A DNA stretch of 64,000 nt from Herbidospora solisilvae (GCF_009901565.1 NZ_WXEW01000001.1:434001-498000); one strand, 5' to 3'. Positions 15,241 to 25,328 are shown, numbered from the stretch's first letter. Numbers and translations are program-made. The notes: generated by a model not told the origin, from the sequence alone.

Positions 15241-18200
15241 ATGGAGCGGCCGATCGACATTTTCATCAGCTACTCTCCGGCCGACGAACGGTGGGCGTCA
15301 TGGCTGGGCTGGGAACTCGAGGCAGCAGGATACCGCACCATGCTGCAGGCCTGGGATTTCGTCCCCGGCACCAATTTCGTCGACTTCATGGACCGGGGCG
15401 TCCGGGAGGCCGCGGTCGTACTGGCGCTGCTGACCGAGAACTATTTGGGTTCGCGTTACGGGAAACTCGAATGGCAGGCCGCGCTCCGCGCCAATCCGGA
15501 TAATCCAGAAAACAAACTCGTCACCGTGCGGATCGAGGACTGCCGGGTCGACGGGCTTCTTTCGACCATCACCTGGGTCGACCTCGTCGGGGTGACCACC
15601 CCCGACCACGCGCGGGGGCTCGTGCTCACCCGCATCCGCGAGGCGCTGGCCGGGCGGGCCAAGCCCGAGTTACGCCCCGCCTTCCCCACCGGCTCCGAGG
15701 CCCGGCCGCCCGCGCCGCTCACCTCGCCCCGGCCGGCCGTGCCGACCGGGCAGCGCCGGGCCCGCCGGGTGCCGGTGGTGCCGCCGGGATATCCGGCCGA
15801 CTTCGAGCCGCCCGCCCGGCGCGACAGCCTGAGCGTGCTCCACGTGGCGGGCCCCCGGTTCGGCCGGACGATGGGGGCCGAGCCGCCCCTGAGCCCGGCC
15901 GGTCTGCAGTCCCACATCTTCGCCGAGCTGACCCGGCTGACCGACGCGGGGGTGCCCCGGCCCGAGCTGATGGTGGTGGCCGGAGACCTCACGGCGGCGG
16001 GCAGCCGCAAGCAGATGACCGACGCGCTGACCTTCCTCACCGGGCTGCGCGCGCTGGCCGGGCTCGAACCCCAGCGGGTGGTGCTGGTGCCGGGCGCGCG
16101 CGACGTCAACCTGGCCGCCTGCGAGGCCTACTTCAACGACTGCAAGGCCGACGACGAGCGCCCCGAGGCGCCCTACTGGCCGAAGTGGCGCCACTTCGCG
16201 TCGTTGTTCCGGGAGTTCTACCAGGGCGTCGACTCGGTGATGTTCGACAGCGCCCAGCCCTGGACGCTCTTCGCGATCCCCGAGATCAAGGTCGTGGTCG
16301 CCGGGCTCAACTCCACGATGGCGATCAGCCACCGCACCGAGCACCGGTTCGGGCTGGTCGGCGAGTCGCAGGCCGCGTGGTTCGCCGAGCGGGTCCGCGC
16401 CTTCGAGCGGGAGGGCTGGTTGCGCCTCGGCGTGGTGCACCACGGCCTGACGCCGGGTCACCCCGAGTCGCTCACCGACGCGGCCGTCGTCGAGGGGCTG
16501 CTCGGCGGCAAGCTCCACACGATCCTCCAGGGCGGCGGCCGTGCCGGCGACCCGTCGGCACTGGGGGCCGGGGCGCTCGTGCTGCCCCCGCTGGAGCCCG
16601 GCCGCCAGCAGGTGCTGGAGTTCACGCCCGACGGGCTGGTCGTCCATCGCACCTCCGCGCCCCCCGCCACGATCGAGCGGCGCTGGATCTCGGCCGGCGG
16701 GATCTTCCCCGAGCCGGGGGCCGTGCCGGCGCCGCTGGCCGTCGGCGGCCCCGAGCCCGACCGGCAGCCGCCGGCGCGGGCGCAGGGGCCGCGGGGCCAG
16801 CTCCTCGACCGGGTCGCCGAGGCCTGCGAGACCCGTTTCGACCACGCCGTCATCCGGACCGTCGACGACGACCCGCCCCACCTGCGGGTGAGCTACCGCG
16901 ACGGCGGGTTCGTGCGGGAGTTCTGGGTCGGCGTGATCGTCGGCGAGCCGACCGCGGGCGAGGTCGACGAGTTCGTCCGCCATGTCCACGCGGGCCACAT
17001 GGGGCAGTCGGCCGAGCTGGTCTACCTCGGGCCGACGCCGCCGCGCAGCCTGCGCGAGGACGCCGCCCGGCGGGGCGTGCGGCTGCGCAGCCTGATCGAG
17101 TTCCAGGGCCTGGTCGACCTGTCGGGCTACGTCGCGGCCCAGACCCGGCGGCTCGACGCCGACCCGACCTACCCCGCCCGTCTCTACGTCACCCAGGACT
17201 ACCGCGAGCTCGACCCGACCGGCGGCGAGATCCGCCACGACCTGGCGGGTGAGCTGATCTCCCAGCTCCACGGCGACCAGGGCAGGTTCGTGCTGGTGCT
17301 GGGCGACTTCGGCCGCGGCAAGACGTTCGTGCTGCGCCAGGTCGTGCGGCGGATGGCCACCGAGACCCCCCACCTGACGCCGGTCCTGATCGACCTGCGC
17401 ACCCTCGACAAGGCCCACTCGGTCGAGACGCTGATCGCCGCCCACCTGGCCAACCACGGCGAAGACCAGATCGACCTGAAGGCCGTCCAGTACATGCTGC
17501 GGCAGGGCCGGATCGTGTTGTTCTTCGACGGGTTCGACGAACTGGTCACCCGGGTGACCTACGACCGGGCCGCCGACCATCTGGAGACCCTGCTCCAGGC
17601 GGCGCAGGACCAGGCGAAGATCGTCGTGGCGAGCCGGACCCAGCACTTCAAGTCCGACGCCCAGGTGTTCACCAAGCTCGGCGAGATGGTCGGCGTCCTG
17701 CCGCAGCGGCGGGTCTTCAGCATCGAGGGCTTCTCCAGCGAGCAGATCCTGGCCTACCTGATCAACGCATACGGCGACCGGGCGGCGGCCGAGGAACGGC
17801 TGCGGCTGCTGCGCAGCATCCAGGACCTGAGCGGGCTGGCCCGCAACCCCCGCATGCTCACCTTCATCGCCGACCTGGCCGACGACCGGCTGCGCGCGGT
17901 CGCGCACGCCCACCGCACGGTCAGCGCCGCCACGCTCTACCAGGAGATCCTCGGTTCCTGGTTGCGCTACGAGCAGCGGCGGCTGGGCGACCAGCGCGGC
18001 GCGCAGGCCGGGCTCGACGAGGCCGACCTGTGGCACGCCGTGCGCACCCTGGCGATGCGGTTGTGGGAGACCAACGAGCCCTACCTGCGGCTGGCCGAGC
18101 TGGCCGAGGTCGCCGAGACGCTCTCGGGCCTGGCCGACGGGCGCATGTCGGGCGAGCAGGCCACCCACACCGTGGGCACCGCGAGCCTGCTGGTGCGGAC

Positions 18201-20940
18201 CTACGACGGCCTGTTCGGCTTCATCCACGGGTCGGTGGCCGAGTGGCTCGTCGCCCACTTCATCGCCGACGAGTTCGGCCGCGACCGCGCCGACCCGACC
18301 GCGCTGAGCCGCCGGGAGTTGTCGCAGCTGACCGTCGACTTCCTGTGCGACCTGGCCGAGGCGCACGACTGCCAGCTCTGGGCCGACCGGGTGCTGGCCG
18401 ACCCGGAGGCCGGGAACACCGCGCGCAAGAACGCCCTCAAGATCATCACCCGGCTGCGCACCCCCGCCCAGACGAGCCTGCGCGGCGCGCGGCTGCGGGG
18501 CGAGGACCTCTCCCACCGCGACCTCCAGGAGGTCGACCTCACCGACGCCGACCTGACCGACGCCCGGCTGGTGGGCACCAACCTGTCGCGGGCGATCCTG
18601 CGGGGCACCAAGCTGGCCGGCGCCTGGCTCGACGAGGCCCGGCTGACCGGCGCCGACCTGCGCGGGGCCGACCTGACCCGGGCCCGGCTGGCCCGGACCG
18701 ACCTGCGCGACGCCGTGGTCTCCGGCAGCCGGTGGACCCGCGCCACGCTGGTCAACGTGGCGGCGGGCGAGCGGGTGCTGCGCGCCCCGGAGCTGCGCGA
18801 CGCCGCCGTGGTGCCGGGGTCGTCGATCGAGGTGCAGGTCGCTCCCCCGGCGGTGGGCGTGCCCTACGGGTTCGACCCGCTGACGACGCGGTTGCCCAAC
18901 CCGATCGCGTACAACACCGACGGGCAGATCTTCGCGGTGGGCTGCGACAACGGCGGGGTGATGGTGTTCGAGGCGCCCTCCGGGCGGCCGATCCGCACCC
19001 TGTGGGGGCACCGCGACCGGGCCTACGCCCTGGCCTTCGGCGCGCAGGACCTGCTGGCCACCGGGTCGGCCGACGGCGACGTGCGCATCTGGGACACCGC
19101 GACCGGGGAGTGCGCCCACGTGCTGCCGGTGCATGCCAAGGGGGTCTGGCCGCTGCTGTTCGACGAGAGCGGCACGCTCCTGGCGGCCGGTTCGCCCGAC
19201 GGAACGGTGCTGGTGTGGGAGACCGCGACCGGCACGCTGCGCTGCGCGCTGCCGGGGCACACCCCGCCGGTCTACACGGCGGTGTTCGGGCCCGACGGCA
19301 CCAGCCTGATCACCGGCGACGCCTCGGCCAACGTCCGCGTCTGGGACCTGACCACCGGCGAGTTGCGGGTGGTGCTGTCGGAGGGCACCGGCCCGGTCTA
19401 CCGGCTGGCGCTCAGCCCCGACGGGTCGCTGCTGGCCGCCGGCGACCACTACGGGCTGATCCGGCTGTTCGAGACGGCGAGCGGGCGGGTCGTGCACGAG
19501 CTGCGCGGCCATCCCGGGCGGGTCTACGCCGTCGACTTCCATCCCGAGGGCACCCACCTGGCGACCGGCGACACGATGGGCACGATCCGGGTCTGGAACC
19601 TGCGCGCCCCGCTGGTGCCGCGCCAGCTCGCCGGGCACACCGGGGCGGTCTACCAGGTGTCGTACACCCCCGACGGGAAGAACCTCGTCAGCGTCGACAG
19701 CAACGGGTCGCTGCGCATGTGGCAGGGCGAGCTGGGGCAGCCGAGACCGGGGCTGGCGGGGCACCGGGGGTCGATCTGGCCGTTCGCGATCCACCCCGAC
19801 GGCGCCCAGCTCGCCACCACCAGCAACGACGACTCGATCCGGTTGTGGGACCTGGGCACCGGCCAGCTCACCCGCACCCTGCGCGGGCACGGCCGCCGGG
19901 TCACCTCGGTGAACTTCAGCCCCGACGGCACGATGCTGGCCAGCAGCGGCAACGACGGGGCGGTCCGCATCTGGGAGCCGCCGACCGGCCGGCTGATCAA
20001 GGAGTTCAGCGGGGTCAACGACCAGCTCACCTCGGCGGTGTTCAGCCCCGACGGCGAGCGCATCGCCACCACCACCAACGACGGCGCGGTGCACCTGCGG
20101 CAGACCGCGGGCTGGGACTTCGAGCGCGAGCTCGACACCAACACCGAGTCGGTGTGGGCGCAGGCCTTCAGCCCGAACGGCAAGGTGCTGGCCACCGCCA
20201 ACGACGACGACACACTCCAGCTCTGGTACCGCACCAGCAACACCCACGTCACCCGGCCGGCCCCTCACCAGGGCCGGGTGCGCTCGATCGACTTCAGCCC
20301 CGACGGCCGCCTGGTGGCGACGGGCTGTGACGACCGGCTGGTCCGGATCTGGGACGCCGCCACGGGCGAGTGCCTGCGCATCATGCCGGGGCACACCGAC
20401 CGGGTCTACCGGGTGGTCTTCAACCCGATGGGCACGGCGCTGGCCAGCATCGGCAACGACGGCGTGGCCCGGATCTGGGACCACACCACCGGCCGTGAGC
20501 TGCAGGCGCTCGACGCCGGTTCGGGCCGCCTGTGGACGGGCGACTTCAGCACCGACGGCTCGATCCTGGCGACGGCGGGCGACGACCGGCTCATCCGTCT
20601 CTGGGACGTCGCCACCGGCCGCCACCTGCACACCCTGTCGGGCCATTCCCGCCGGGTCGTGTCGGTCGCGTTCAGCCCGGCCGGGCCGCTGCTCGCCTCG
20701 GCCGGGAACGACGGCATGATCATCCTGTGGGACCTGTCGGGCCCCGAACCGGCCCGCAAGGTCACCCTGCTCGGGCTGCCCGGCGGGTGGGCCGCCTTCG
20801 CCCCCGACGGGCGTTACAAGCAGGAGGGCAACGTGCACGGCGAGTTCTGGTTCGCCATCGCCATGTGCCGCTTCGACCCGGGCGAGCTCGACCCCTATCT
20901 CGACGACGTGCGGCTCATGGTGCCGCAGGAGGAGTTCTGA
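15241..20940 (+). CDS. TIR - degenerate metallophosphoesterase - NACHT - pentapeptide - WD40 protein (bacterial NLR-like)
   Basis: 1899 residues in one open frame. Residues 1-~140 are a TIR domain (DIFISYSPADERWASWL; candidate catalytic E77 in YGKLEWQAAL). Residues ~196-490 keep the calcineurin-like phosphoesterase outline, but metal ligands are lost: VLHVAGPRFG for LHxSDxHFG, VPGARDVN for PGNHD, ILQGGGR for the GH.H motif. Residues ~515-640 are an alpha/beta domain, possibly nuclease-like. NACHT: Walker A GDFGRGKT (688-695) and Walker B VLFFDGFDEL (D763), then a helical arm to ~1075. Pentapeptide repeats span ~1078-1165 and about 15 WD40 repeats ~1220-1838, enough for two seven-bladed propellers, with a final GGWAAFAPDGRYKQEG tail. 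The layout is that of a sensor (WD40), switch (NACHT) and effector (TIR NADase), as in antiviral STAND proteins. That role is inferred. Confidence 0.9.
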   Translation: MERPIDIFISYSPADERWASWLGWELEAAGYRTMLQAWDFVPGTNFVDFMDRGVREAAVVLALLTENYLGSRYGKLEWQAALRANPDNPENKLVTVRIEDCRVDGLLSTITWVDLVGVTTPDHARGLVLTRIREALAGRAKPELRPAFPTGSEARPPAPLTSPRPAVPTGQRRARRVPVVPPGYPADFEPPARRDSLSVLHVAGPRFGRTMGAEPPLSPAGLQSHIFAELTRLTDAGVPRPELMVVAGDLTAAGSRKQMTDALTFLTGLRALAGLEPQRVVLVPGARDVNLAACEAYFNDCKADDERPEAPYWPKWRHFASLFREFYQGVDSVMFDSAQPWTLFAIPEIKVVVAGLNSTMAISHRTEHRFGLVGESQAAWFAERVRAFEREGWLRLGVVHHGLTPGHPESLTDAAVVEGLLGGKLHTILQGGGRAGDPSALGAGALVLPPLEPGRQQVLEFTPDGLVVHRTSAPPATIERRWISAGGIFPEPGAVPAPLAVGGPEPDRQPPARAQGPRGQLLDRVAEACETRFDHAVIRTVDDDPPHLRVSYRDGGFVREFWVGVIVGEPTAGEVDEFVRHVHAGHMGQSAELVYLGPTPPRSLREDAARRGVRLRSLIEFQGLVDLSGYVAAQTRRLDADPTYPARLYVTQDYRELDPTGGEIRHDLAGELISQLHGDQGRFVLVLGDFGRGKTFVLRQVVRRMATETPHLTPVLIDLRTLDKAHSVETLIAAHLANHGEDQIDLKAVQYMLRQGRIVLFFDGFDELVTRVTYDRAADHLETLLQAAQDQAKIVVASRTQHFKSDAQVFTKLGEMVGVLPQRRVFSIEGFSSEQILAYLINAYGDRAAAEERLRLLRSIQDLSGLARNPRMLTFIADLADDRLRAVAHAHRTVSAATLYQEILGSWLRYEQRRLGDQRGAQAGLDEADLWHAVRTLAMRLWETNEPYLRLAELAEVAETLSGLADGRMSGEQATHTVGTASLLVRTYDGLFGFIHGSVAEWLVAHFIADEFGRDRADPTALSRRELSQLTVDFLCDLAEAHDCQLWADRVLADPEAGNTARKNALKIITRLRTPAQTSLRGARLRGEDLSHRDLQEVDLTDADLTDARLVGTNLSRAILRGTKLAGAWLDEARLTGADLRGADLTRARLARTDLRDAVVSGSRWTRATLVNVAAGERVLRAPELRDAAVVPGSSIEVQVAPPAVGVPYGFDPLTTRLPNPIAYNTDGQIFAVGCDNGGVMVFEAPSGRPIRTLWGHRDRAYALAFGAQDLLATGSADGDVRIWDTATGECAHVLPVHAKGVWPLLFDESGTLLAAGSPDGTVLVWETATGTLRCALPGHTPPVYTAVFGPDGTSLITGDASANVRVWDLTTGELRVVLSEGTGPVYRLALSPDGSLLAAGDHYGLIRLFETASGRVVHELRGHPGRVYAVDFHPEGTHLATGDTMGTIRVWNLRAPLVPRQLAGHTGAVYQVSYTPDGKNLVSVDSNGSLRMWQGELGQPRPGLAGHRGSIWPFAIHPDGAQLATTSNDDSIRLWDLGTGQLTRTLRGHGRRVTSVNFSPDGTMLASSGNDGAVRIWEPPTGRLIKEFSGVNDQLTSAVFSPDGERIATTTNDGAVHLRQTAGWDFERELDTNTESVWAQAFSPNGKVLATANDDDTLQLWYRTSNTHVTRPAPHQGRVRSIDFSPDGRLVATGCDDRLVRIWDAATGECLRIMPGHTDRVYRVVFNPMGTALASIGNDGVARIWDHTTGRELQALDAGSGRLWTGDFSTDGSILATAGDDRLIRLWDVATGRHLHTLSGHSRRVVSVAFSPAGPLLASAGNDGMIILWDLSGPEPARKVTLLGLPGGWAAFAPDGRYKQEGNVHGEFWFAIAMCRFDPGELDPYLDDVRLMVPQEEF

Positions 20941-20941
20941 G

Positions 20942-21241
20942 TCAGGCGAGGTGGCGTTCGACCGACGCCACCTTCGCCTCCATCCGCCCGGGTTCGCCGG
21001 TCCGGATGTCGGCCTTCAGCACCAGGCTCACCCGGTCGCACCGGGCCTCCACGGCGGCCACCGCCGCCTGGACGACGGCCATCACCTGATCCCAGCTCTC
21101 CCCCTCGACGGTGGTGAACATCGCGTCGGTCCGGTTCGGCAGGCCGGAGGCCCGGACCACCCGGACCGCCTCGGCGACGTACTCCCCCACCTCCTCGCCC
21201 TTGCCGATGGGGGTGACGCTGAAAGCGACGAGTACGGACAT
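20942..21241 (-). CDS. MTH1187/YkoF-family thiamine-binding protein
   Basis: 99 residues, a single ferredoxin-like domain ([40 protein letters not shown], a final [13 protein letters not shown]). This matches the MTH1187 family, whose members bind thiamine-like ligands and form tetramers. It is cytoplasmic and probably has a storage, sensing or salvage role. It converges tail to tail on the TIR-NACHT gene with 1 bp between stop codons and is divergent from the LLM-hemerythrin gene across about 35 bp. Confidence 0.8.
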   Translation of the reverse strand: MSVLVAFSVTPIGKGEEVGEYVAEAVRVVRASGLPNRTDAMFTTVEGESWDQVMAVVQAAVAAVEARCDRVSLVLKADIRTGEPGRMEAKVASVERHLA

Positions 21242-21276
21242 GGCCTGACCTGCTTCCTTTGGTACCGTGGACCAAC

Positions 21277-22710
21277 GTGGGCGATCTTGGGCATGAGCTG
21301 TGGTTCGGAGTGGGGCCGGAGCCCCGGACGGACGGCGCCGCGAGGCTGGTCGACGTCGCCGTCCTCGCGGAGGAGGCCGGGCTCGACCTCGTCGCCCTCC
21401 AGGATCATCCTTATCAGCCCCGCCATCTCGACGCGCTGACGGCCCTGGGCCAGATCGGCGCCCGCACCCGGCGGATCCGGCTGCTGCCCGACGTGGTGAA
21501 CCTGCCCCTGCGCCCGCCGCAGGTGCTGGCCAAGGCCGTGGCCAGCCTCGACGTCATGACGGGCGGCCGGGTCGAGCTGGGGCTCGGGGCCGGGTTCTTC
21601 TGGGACGCCGTCGCCTCCTACGGCGGCTCCCGGCGCTCCCCGAAAGAGGCGGTGGACGCCGTCGCGGAGGCCCTCGACGTGATCCGGTTGTTGTGGACGC
21701 CGGGCGGCCCCGTCTCCTACGACGGCGCGCACTACCGGCTCGACGGCGCCCGGCCGGGGCCGTTCCCGGCTCATCCGATGGGGATCTGGGTGGGGGCCTA
21801 CCGGCCCCGGCTCCTGGAGGTCACCGGGGCCAAGGCCGACGGGTGGATCCCCTCGAAGGGGTACGTGACCCGCGAGGAGCTGCCCCGCCTCGGCCGGATC
21901 GTCGACGAGGCGGCCCGGGGGCGCCCGATCAGGAAGGCGTTCAACGTCAGCGGCAGCTTCGACCCGCACGGCACCGGCTGGTTCGAGGGCCCGCCGGACC
22001 TGTGGGCCGAGCAGCTCGCCGAGCTGGTGCTCGACGTGGGGATGAGCGTCTTCGTCCTCGGCACGTCCGACGAGCGCCAGATCAAGGTCTTCGCCGCCGA
22101 GGTGGCCCCGAGGGTGCGCGAGCTGGTCGCGGCCGAACGCCGCGCGCCGGCTCCCCCGGTCGCGGCGGTGATCGACGACGCGTCGCGTCCCCGCTCGGCC
22201 AAGCGCGACGTCGCCTCGTTGTCGCCGCGCCAGCGGGAGATCGGCAACCGGCTGGTGCTCATCCACGACCACCTCCGGCAGGAGCTCGCCCGCATCGGCG
22301 ACGCCGTCGAACAGGTCGCGCAGGGGCGGGCCGAGGCGGCGGCGGTCCGGTCGATGATCAACGACCTGACCATGCGGCAGAACTACTGGACGCTGGGCGG
22401 CTTCTGCGCCTCCTACTGCCGGGTGCTGACCGCCCACCACTCGATCGAGGACGCCCACATGTTCCCCGGCCTGGTCGCGGCCGAGGCGTCGCTGGCCCCG
22501 GTGATCCGGCGGCTGGAGGAGGAGCACGAGGTCATCGCGGAGATCCTCACCGGCCTCGACGCGGACCTGGTGGCGATGGTGACCGACCCGTCGGGCCTCG
22601 ACGAGGTGCGCCGCCGGGTGGCGACCCTGACCGAGGCGCTGCTGTCGCATCTGGCGTACGAGGAGGAGGAGCTGGTCGAGCCGCTGTCGCGCCTGGAACT
22701 CGACGTCTGA
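21277..22710 (+). CDS. LLM-class F420-dependent oxidoreductase fused to a hemerythrin domain
   Basis: About 477 residues. Residues ~1-290 are a luciferase-like TIM barrel ([22 protein letters not shown] active-site region, [27 protein letters not shown]-like segment), typical of F420-dependent reductases. After a linker (~290-320), the C-terminal ~160 residues are a hemerythrin HHE domain with [34 protein letters not shown] and [16 protein letters not shown], supplying the di-iron His/Glu ligands. The fusion suggests coupling of deazaflavin redox chemistry to oxygen or NO sensing, but no substrate can be named. Start is uncertain: GTG 21277 is used, and TTG 21259 is also in frame; neither has a good ribosome site. 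Confidence 0.85.
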   Translation: MGDLGHELWFGVGPEPRTDGAARLVDVAVLAEEAGLDLVALQDHPYQPRHLDALTALGQIGARTRRIRLLPDVVNLPLRPPQVLAKAVASLDVMTGGRVELGLGAGFFWDAVASYGGSRRSPKEAVDAVAEALDVIRLLWTPGGPVSYDGAHYRLDGARPGPFPAHPMGIWVGAYRPRLLEVTGAKADGWIPSKGYVTREELPRLGRIVDEAARGRPIRKAFNVSGSFDPHGTGWFEGPPDLWAEQLAELVLDVGMSVFVLGTSDERQIKVFAAEVAPRVRELVAAERRAPAPPVAAVIDDASRPRSAKRDVASLSPRQREIGNRLVLIHDHLRQELARIGDAVEQVAQGRAEAAAVRSMINDLTMRQNYWTLGGFCASYCRVLTAHHSIEDAHMFPGLVAAEASLAPVIRRLEEEHEVIAEILTGLDADLVAMVTDPSGLDEVRRRVATLTEALLSHLAYEEEELVEPLSRLELDV

Positions 22711-22712
22711 CC

Positions 22713-23411
22713 TCAGGCGCCCGCCGCCCACGCCGCCAGCAGCACCAGGGCGGCCACCACCAGGACGACCGCGCTCGCCCGCTGCCACAACGGCCCGAAC
22801 CCGCGCGAGGGCCGGGCGATCCGGGCGAGCATCTCCTCCCGCATCGCCGGGAGCAGCACCGGCACCAGGCCGGGCAGGTGGCGGCGCACCGCCTCCTCGG
22901 CCGTCTTCTCACAGGCGTCGCACGCCCTCAGGTGCCGTTCGACGGCCAGCCGGACCTGGCGCGTGAAGGCCATGCGGTCCCAGCCCGCGACGGGCAGGCA
23001 ACCGGGGGCCTCGCGGGCCAGCAGGAGGAGCCGCAACCCGCCGGTCAGCGCCCCGCGCAGGTCGCGCAGCAGCATCCCCGCCCGGGGCAGGTCGACGCAC
23101 CGGGCCTCGGCGACCTCGCGGCCACCGGCGCCGCGCCGGACCACCAGGTCGTAGAGCCGCCGGTCGCGCCCCGGCAGCCCCGCCGCGACCTGGTCGAGGA
23201 GGCGGCGGACCTGGTCGTCGGACGGCCCCCGCGACGGCGGGCAGCCCGCGTGTCCCCGCGACGGGCCCCAGGGGGCGTGGTCGTGGTAGGCGGCGATCAG
23301 GTGCTCGTGGAGGTCCTGGACGTCCACCTGGCCGCAGCGGCAGGCGGCGATCCCCCGGACCTGCCGGTCGTAGATCGCGGTGAACGCGCGCTCGCGCGGG
23401 GATCGGTCCAT
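22713..23411 (-). CDS. Degenerate ECF-sigma-like protein with zinc-finger and C-terminal TM segment
   Basis: 232 residues. The N-terminus (FTAIYDRQVRGIAACRCGQV) weakly resembles sigma region 2. Residues ~80-115 (VRRLLDQVAAGLPGRDRRLY, LVVRRGAGGREVAEA) resemble sigma region 4. RHLRACDACEKTAEEA at ~170-185 is an H-x3-C-x2-C zinc-finger motif as in zf-HC2 anti-sigma factors. Residues ~208-230 (ASAVVLVVAALVLLAAW) form one TM helix. One chain thus combines sigma-like and anti-sigma-like parts. Such proteins occur in Streptosporangiales, but whether this one directs transcription is unknown. It converges on the LLM-hemerythrin gene with a 2-bp gap. Confidence 0.65.
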   Translation of the reverse strand: MDRSPRERAFTAIYDRQVRGIAACRCGQVDVQDLHEHLIAAYHDHAPWGPSRGHAGCPPSRGPSDDQVRRLLDQVAAGLPGRDRRLYDLVVRRGAGGREVAEARCVDLPRAGMLLRDLRGALTGGLRLLLLAREAPGCLPVAGWDRMAFTRQVRLAVERHLRACDACEKTAEEAVRRHLPGLVPVLLPAMREEMLARIARPSRGFGPLWQRASAVVLVVAALVLLAAWAAGA

Positions 23412-23526
23412 CCCTGCCAGCGTGCGGCCCCCGGACCGGGGGTTTCCGTTCCTGTACGAATCTTTCCGCCGCCAAGTGGGAGCGAAAGGAGGAAGATTGC
23501 GTCATACCCGCATGAAAGGAGTTTCC

Positions 23527-24033
23527 ATGGAGGTCACACTTCGCCCGGTCCGGGCCAAGGATCTCGAGCTCTTCGAGCGGGAGCGCGCCGACCGGGAGGG
23601 CACCGGCCCCCACCAGTGGTTCGGGCACCGGCCGCCGCAGCCGTTCCACCGCGAGTTCGCCGAGAACGGGTTCCTCGGGCCCGACTCCGGCCGGATGACC
23701 ATCGAGGGCGACGGGGTGCCGGTCGGGTGGGTGTCGTGGTGGATGAACTCCTGGGGGCCCGATCTGACCTCGTGGTGCTGGTCGACGGGGATCTGCGTGT
23801 TCTCCGGCTACCGCGGCAAGGGCATCGGCACGCAGGCGCAGGCCCAGCTCGCCGCCTACCTGTTCGCCCACACCCGGGCCGAGCGCATCCAGTCGTTCAC
23901 CGACGCCGAGAACGTGGCCGAGCAGCGGGCGCTGGAGAAGGCCGGGTTCGTCCGCGAAGGGGTGATCCGCCGGGGGCAGTGGCGCGAGGGGGCCTGGCAC
24001 GACCAGGTGCTCTACTCGGCCCTGCGGCCCTGA
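23527..24033 (+). CDS. GNAT-family N-acetyltransferase (RimJ/RimL-like)
   Basis: 168 residues from an ATG with AAAGGAG 6 nt upstream. The acetyl-CoA-binding motif A is CVFSGYRGKGIGTQAQAQL. Motif B follows as FTDAENVAEQRALEKAGF with VREGVIRRGQWREGAWHDQV, the usual ending of RimJ/RimL-type acetyltransferases. The acceptor is unknown. It is divergent from the sigma-like gene and overlaps the convergent MFS gene by 22 bp. Confidence 0.88.
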   Translation: MEVTLRPVRAKDLELFERERADREGTGPHQWFGHRPPQPFHREFAENGFLGPDSGRMTIEGDGVPVGWVSWWMNSWGPDLTSWCWSTGICVFSGYRGKGIGTQAQAQLAAYLFAHTRAERIQSFTDAENVAEQRALEKAGFVREGVIRRGQWREGAWHDQVLYSALRP

Positions 24034-25181
24034 AAGGCCCCGATCAGCGTGTACGGCACCGCGAGCACGGCGAACAGCACCCACGGCGGCGCGAACTCCG
24101 ACCCGAACCCGTAGGAGGCGAAGGTCAGCACCGCCACGACCTCGGTGCCCAGGCCCGACATCGAGGTCACGGTCGCGCGTGACCGGTCCGACAGGCCGTG
24201 CTGCAGGCGGGTGTCGGCCGCGGTGATCGCCCACTGGATCACCCCGAACGCGGCGGCGACGAACACGAACCCCCACGGGTGGCGCACCGCCGCCCCCGCG
24301 ATCAGGAGCAGGCCCCCGGCGCAGGTGACCGGGCCGGTCCACCGCAACCCGCGCCCGGCCAGGAAGCCGCCGGCGGCGAACCCGGCCGAGACGAGCACCA
24401 TCAGCGGAGGCACCCACGCGTCGCCGACGCCGGTGCCCTGGGCCAGGAGCGGCAGGTACTCGTCGAACGCGCTCAGCCCGGTCACGGCCGAGACCAGCAG
24501 CAGCCGCCGCCCGAGCGTCTTCGATCCCCTGACCTCGCGGAAGCCCGCCTTCAGCACGTCGAGGTAGCCGCCGTCGTCCTCGCCGGGCTCCTCCCTCGTT
24601 TCCGGGAGGGTGCGGGCGACGAGGGCGGCGGCCACGAGGGTGGCCACGGAGGCGACGCCGACCGCCTGGTAGCCGCCCCAGGCCATGGCGGGGGCGGCTA
24701 TGCCGCTGGCGATCATCATCGCGGTGGTGCCGACCGCCTCGGCGCGTCCGGTGACGCGAGGGTAGGCGTCGGCGGCGTCGAGGCGGGCGAGTTCCTCGTA
24801 GACGAGGGCCTCGGCGGTGCCCGAGCTGATCGCGGTGGCGACTCCCCAGAGCACGAAGCCGGCCACGAACGACCAGTAGCCCGGGACGAGGGTCCACAGG
24901 CCGAAACCCGTGGCGGTGAGCAGCGGCGAGGCCACCAGCAGGCGGCGGCGCGAGAACGTGTCGGCCCACGCGCCGGAGGGGATCTCCAGCAGGAAGGAGG
25001 TCAGCGACCAGATGACGAAGAGCGTGGAGATCTGGCCCGCTGAGAGCCCGTGGTCGGCGAACAGGAGCGCGTAGACGGGGTAGAGGAGGACGAACTCCTC
25101 GAAGAACGCCAGGGCGTAGAGACGCCGGGCGAATCGGGACGCAGGTGTGGATCAATGTCGCCAGGTCATGTCCCCGACCAT
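24012..25181 (-). pseudogene. MFS transporter with an in-frame TGA at codon 10 (possible pseudogene)
   Basis: From 25151 down to 24012 the frame encodes a complete-looking MFS protein of ~380 residues: RRLYALAFFEEFVLLYPVYA (TM1), LFVIWSLTSFLLEIPSGAWA (motif A region, then DTFSRRRLL), YLPLLAQGTGV and later TM segments. However, the only in-frame ATG/GTG/TTG upstream of TM1 are at 25181 and 25169, giving MVGDMTWRH followed by TGA (25154-25152). The next usual start, GTG 24935, would delete the first two TM segments. Either a recent CGA-to-TGA nonsense change disabled the gene, or a non-standard start (for example CTG at 25112) is used. Substrate is unknown; the sequence resembles MFS proteins related to macrolide/drug efflux. 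Confidence 0.6.
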
Positions 25182-25328
25182 AACGGGTCAGGGCGAACGG
25201 CCGCACGCGGGTTTCCGCCGACGGCGGCCGTCGCGGTGCGGGACCCGAGCGGCCGGTTGGCGCCGGGTGCGGTGGGGGCTCCGGGCGGTGGGCGGTGCCG
25301 GGGTGGGCGGAGCCGTAACGGAAAGTGC

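Noticed and set aside
15670-20838. 1722-residue open frame antisense to the TIR-NACHT gene
   Set aside because: It is the mirror of a GC-rich coding sequence. Its composition is repetitive Gly/Val/Arg/His with no domains, while the forward frame has unmistakable NACHT and WD40 motifs.
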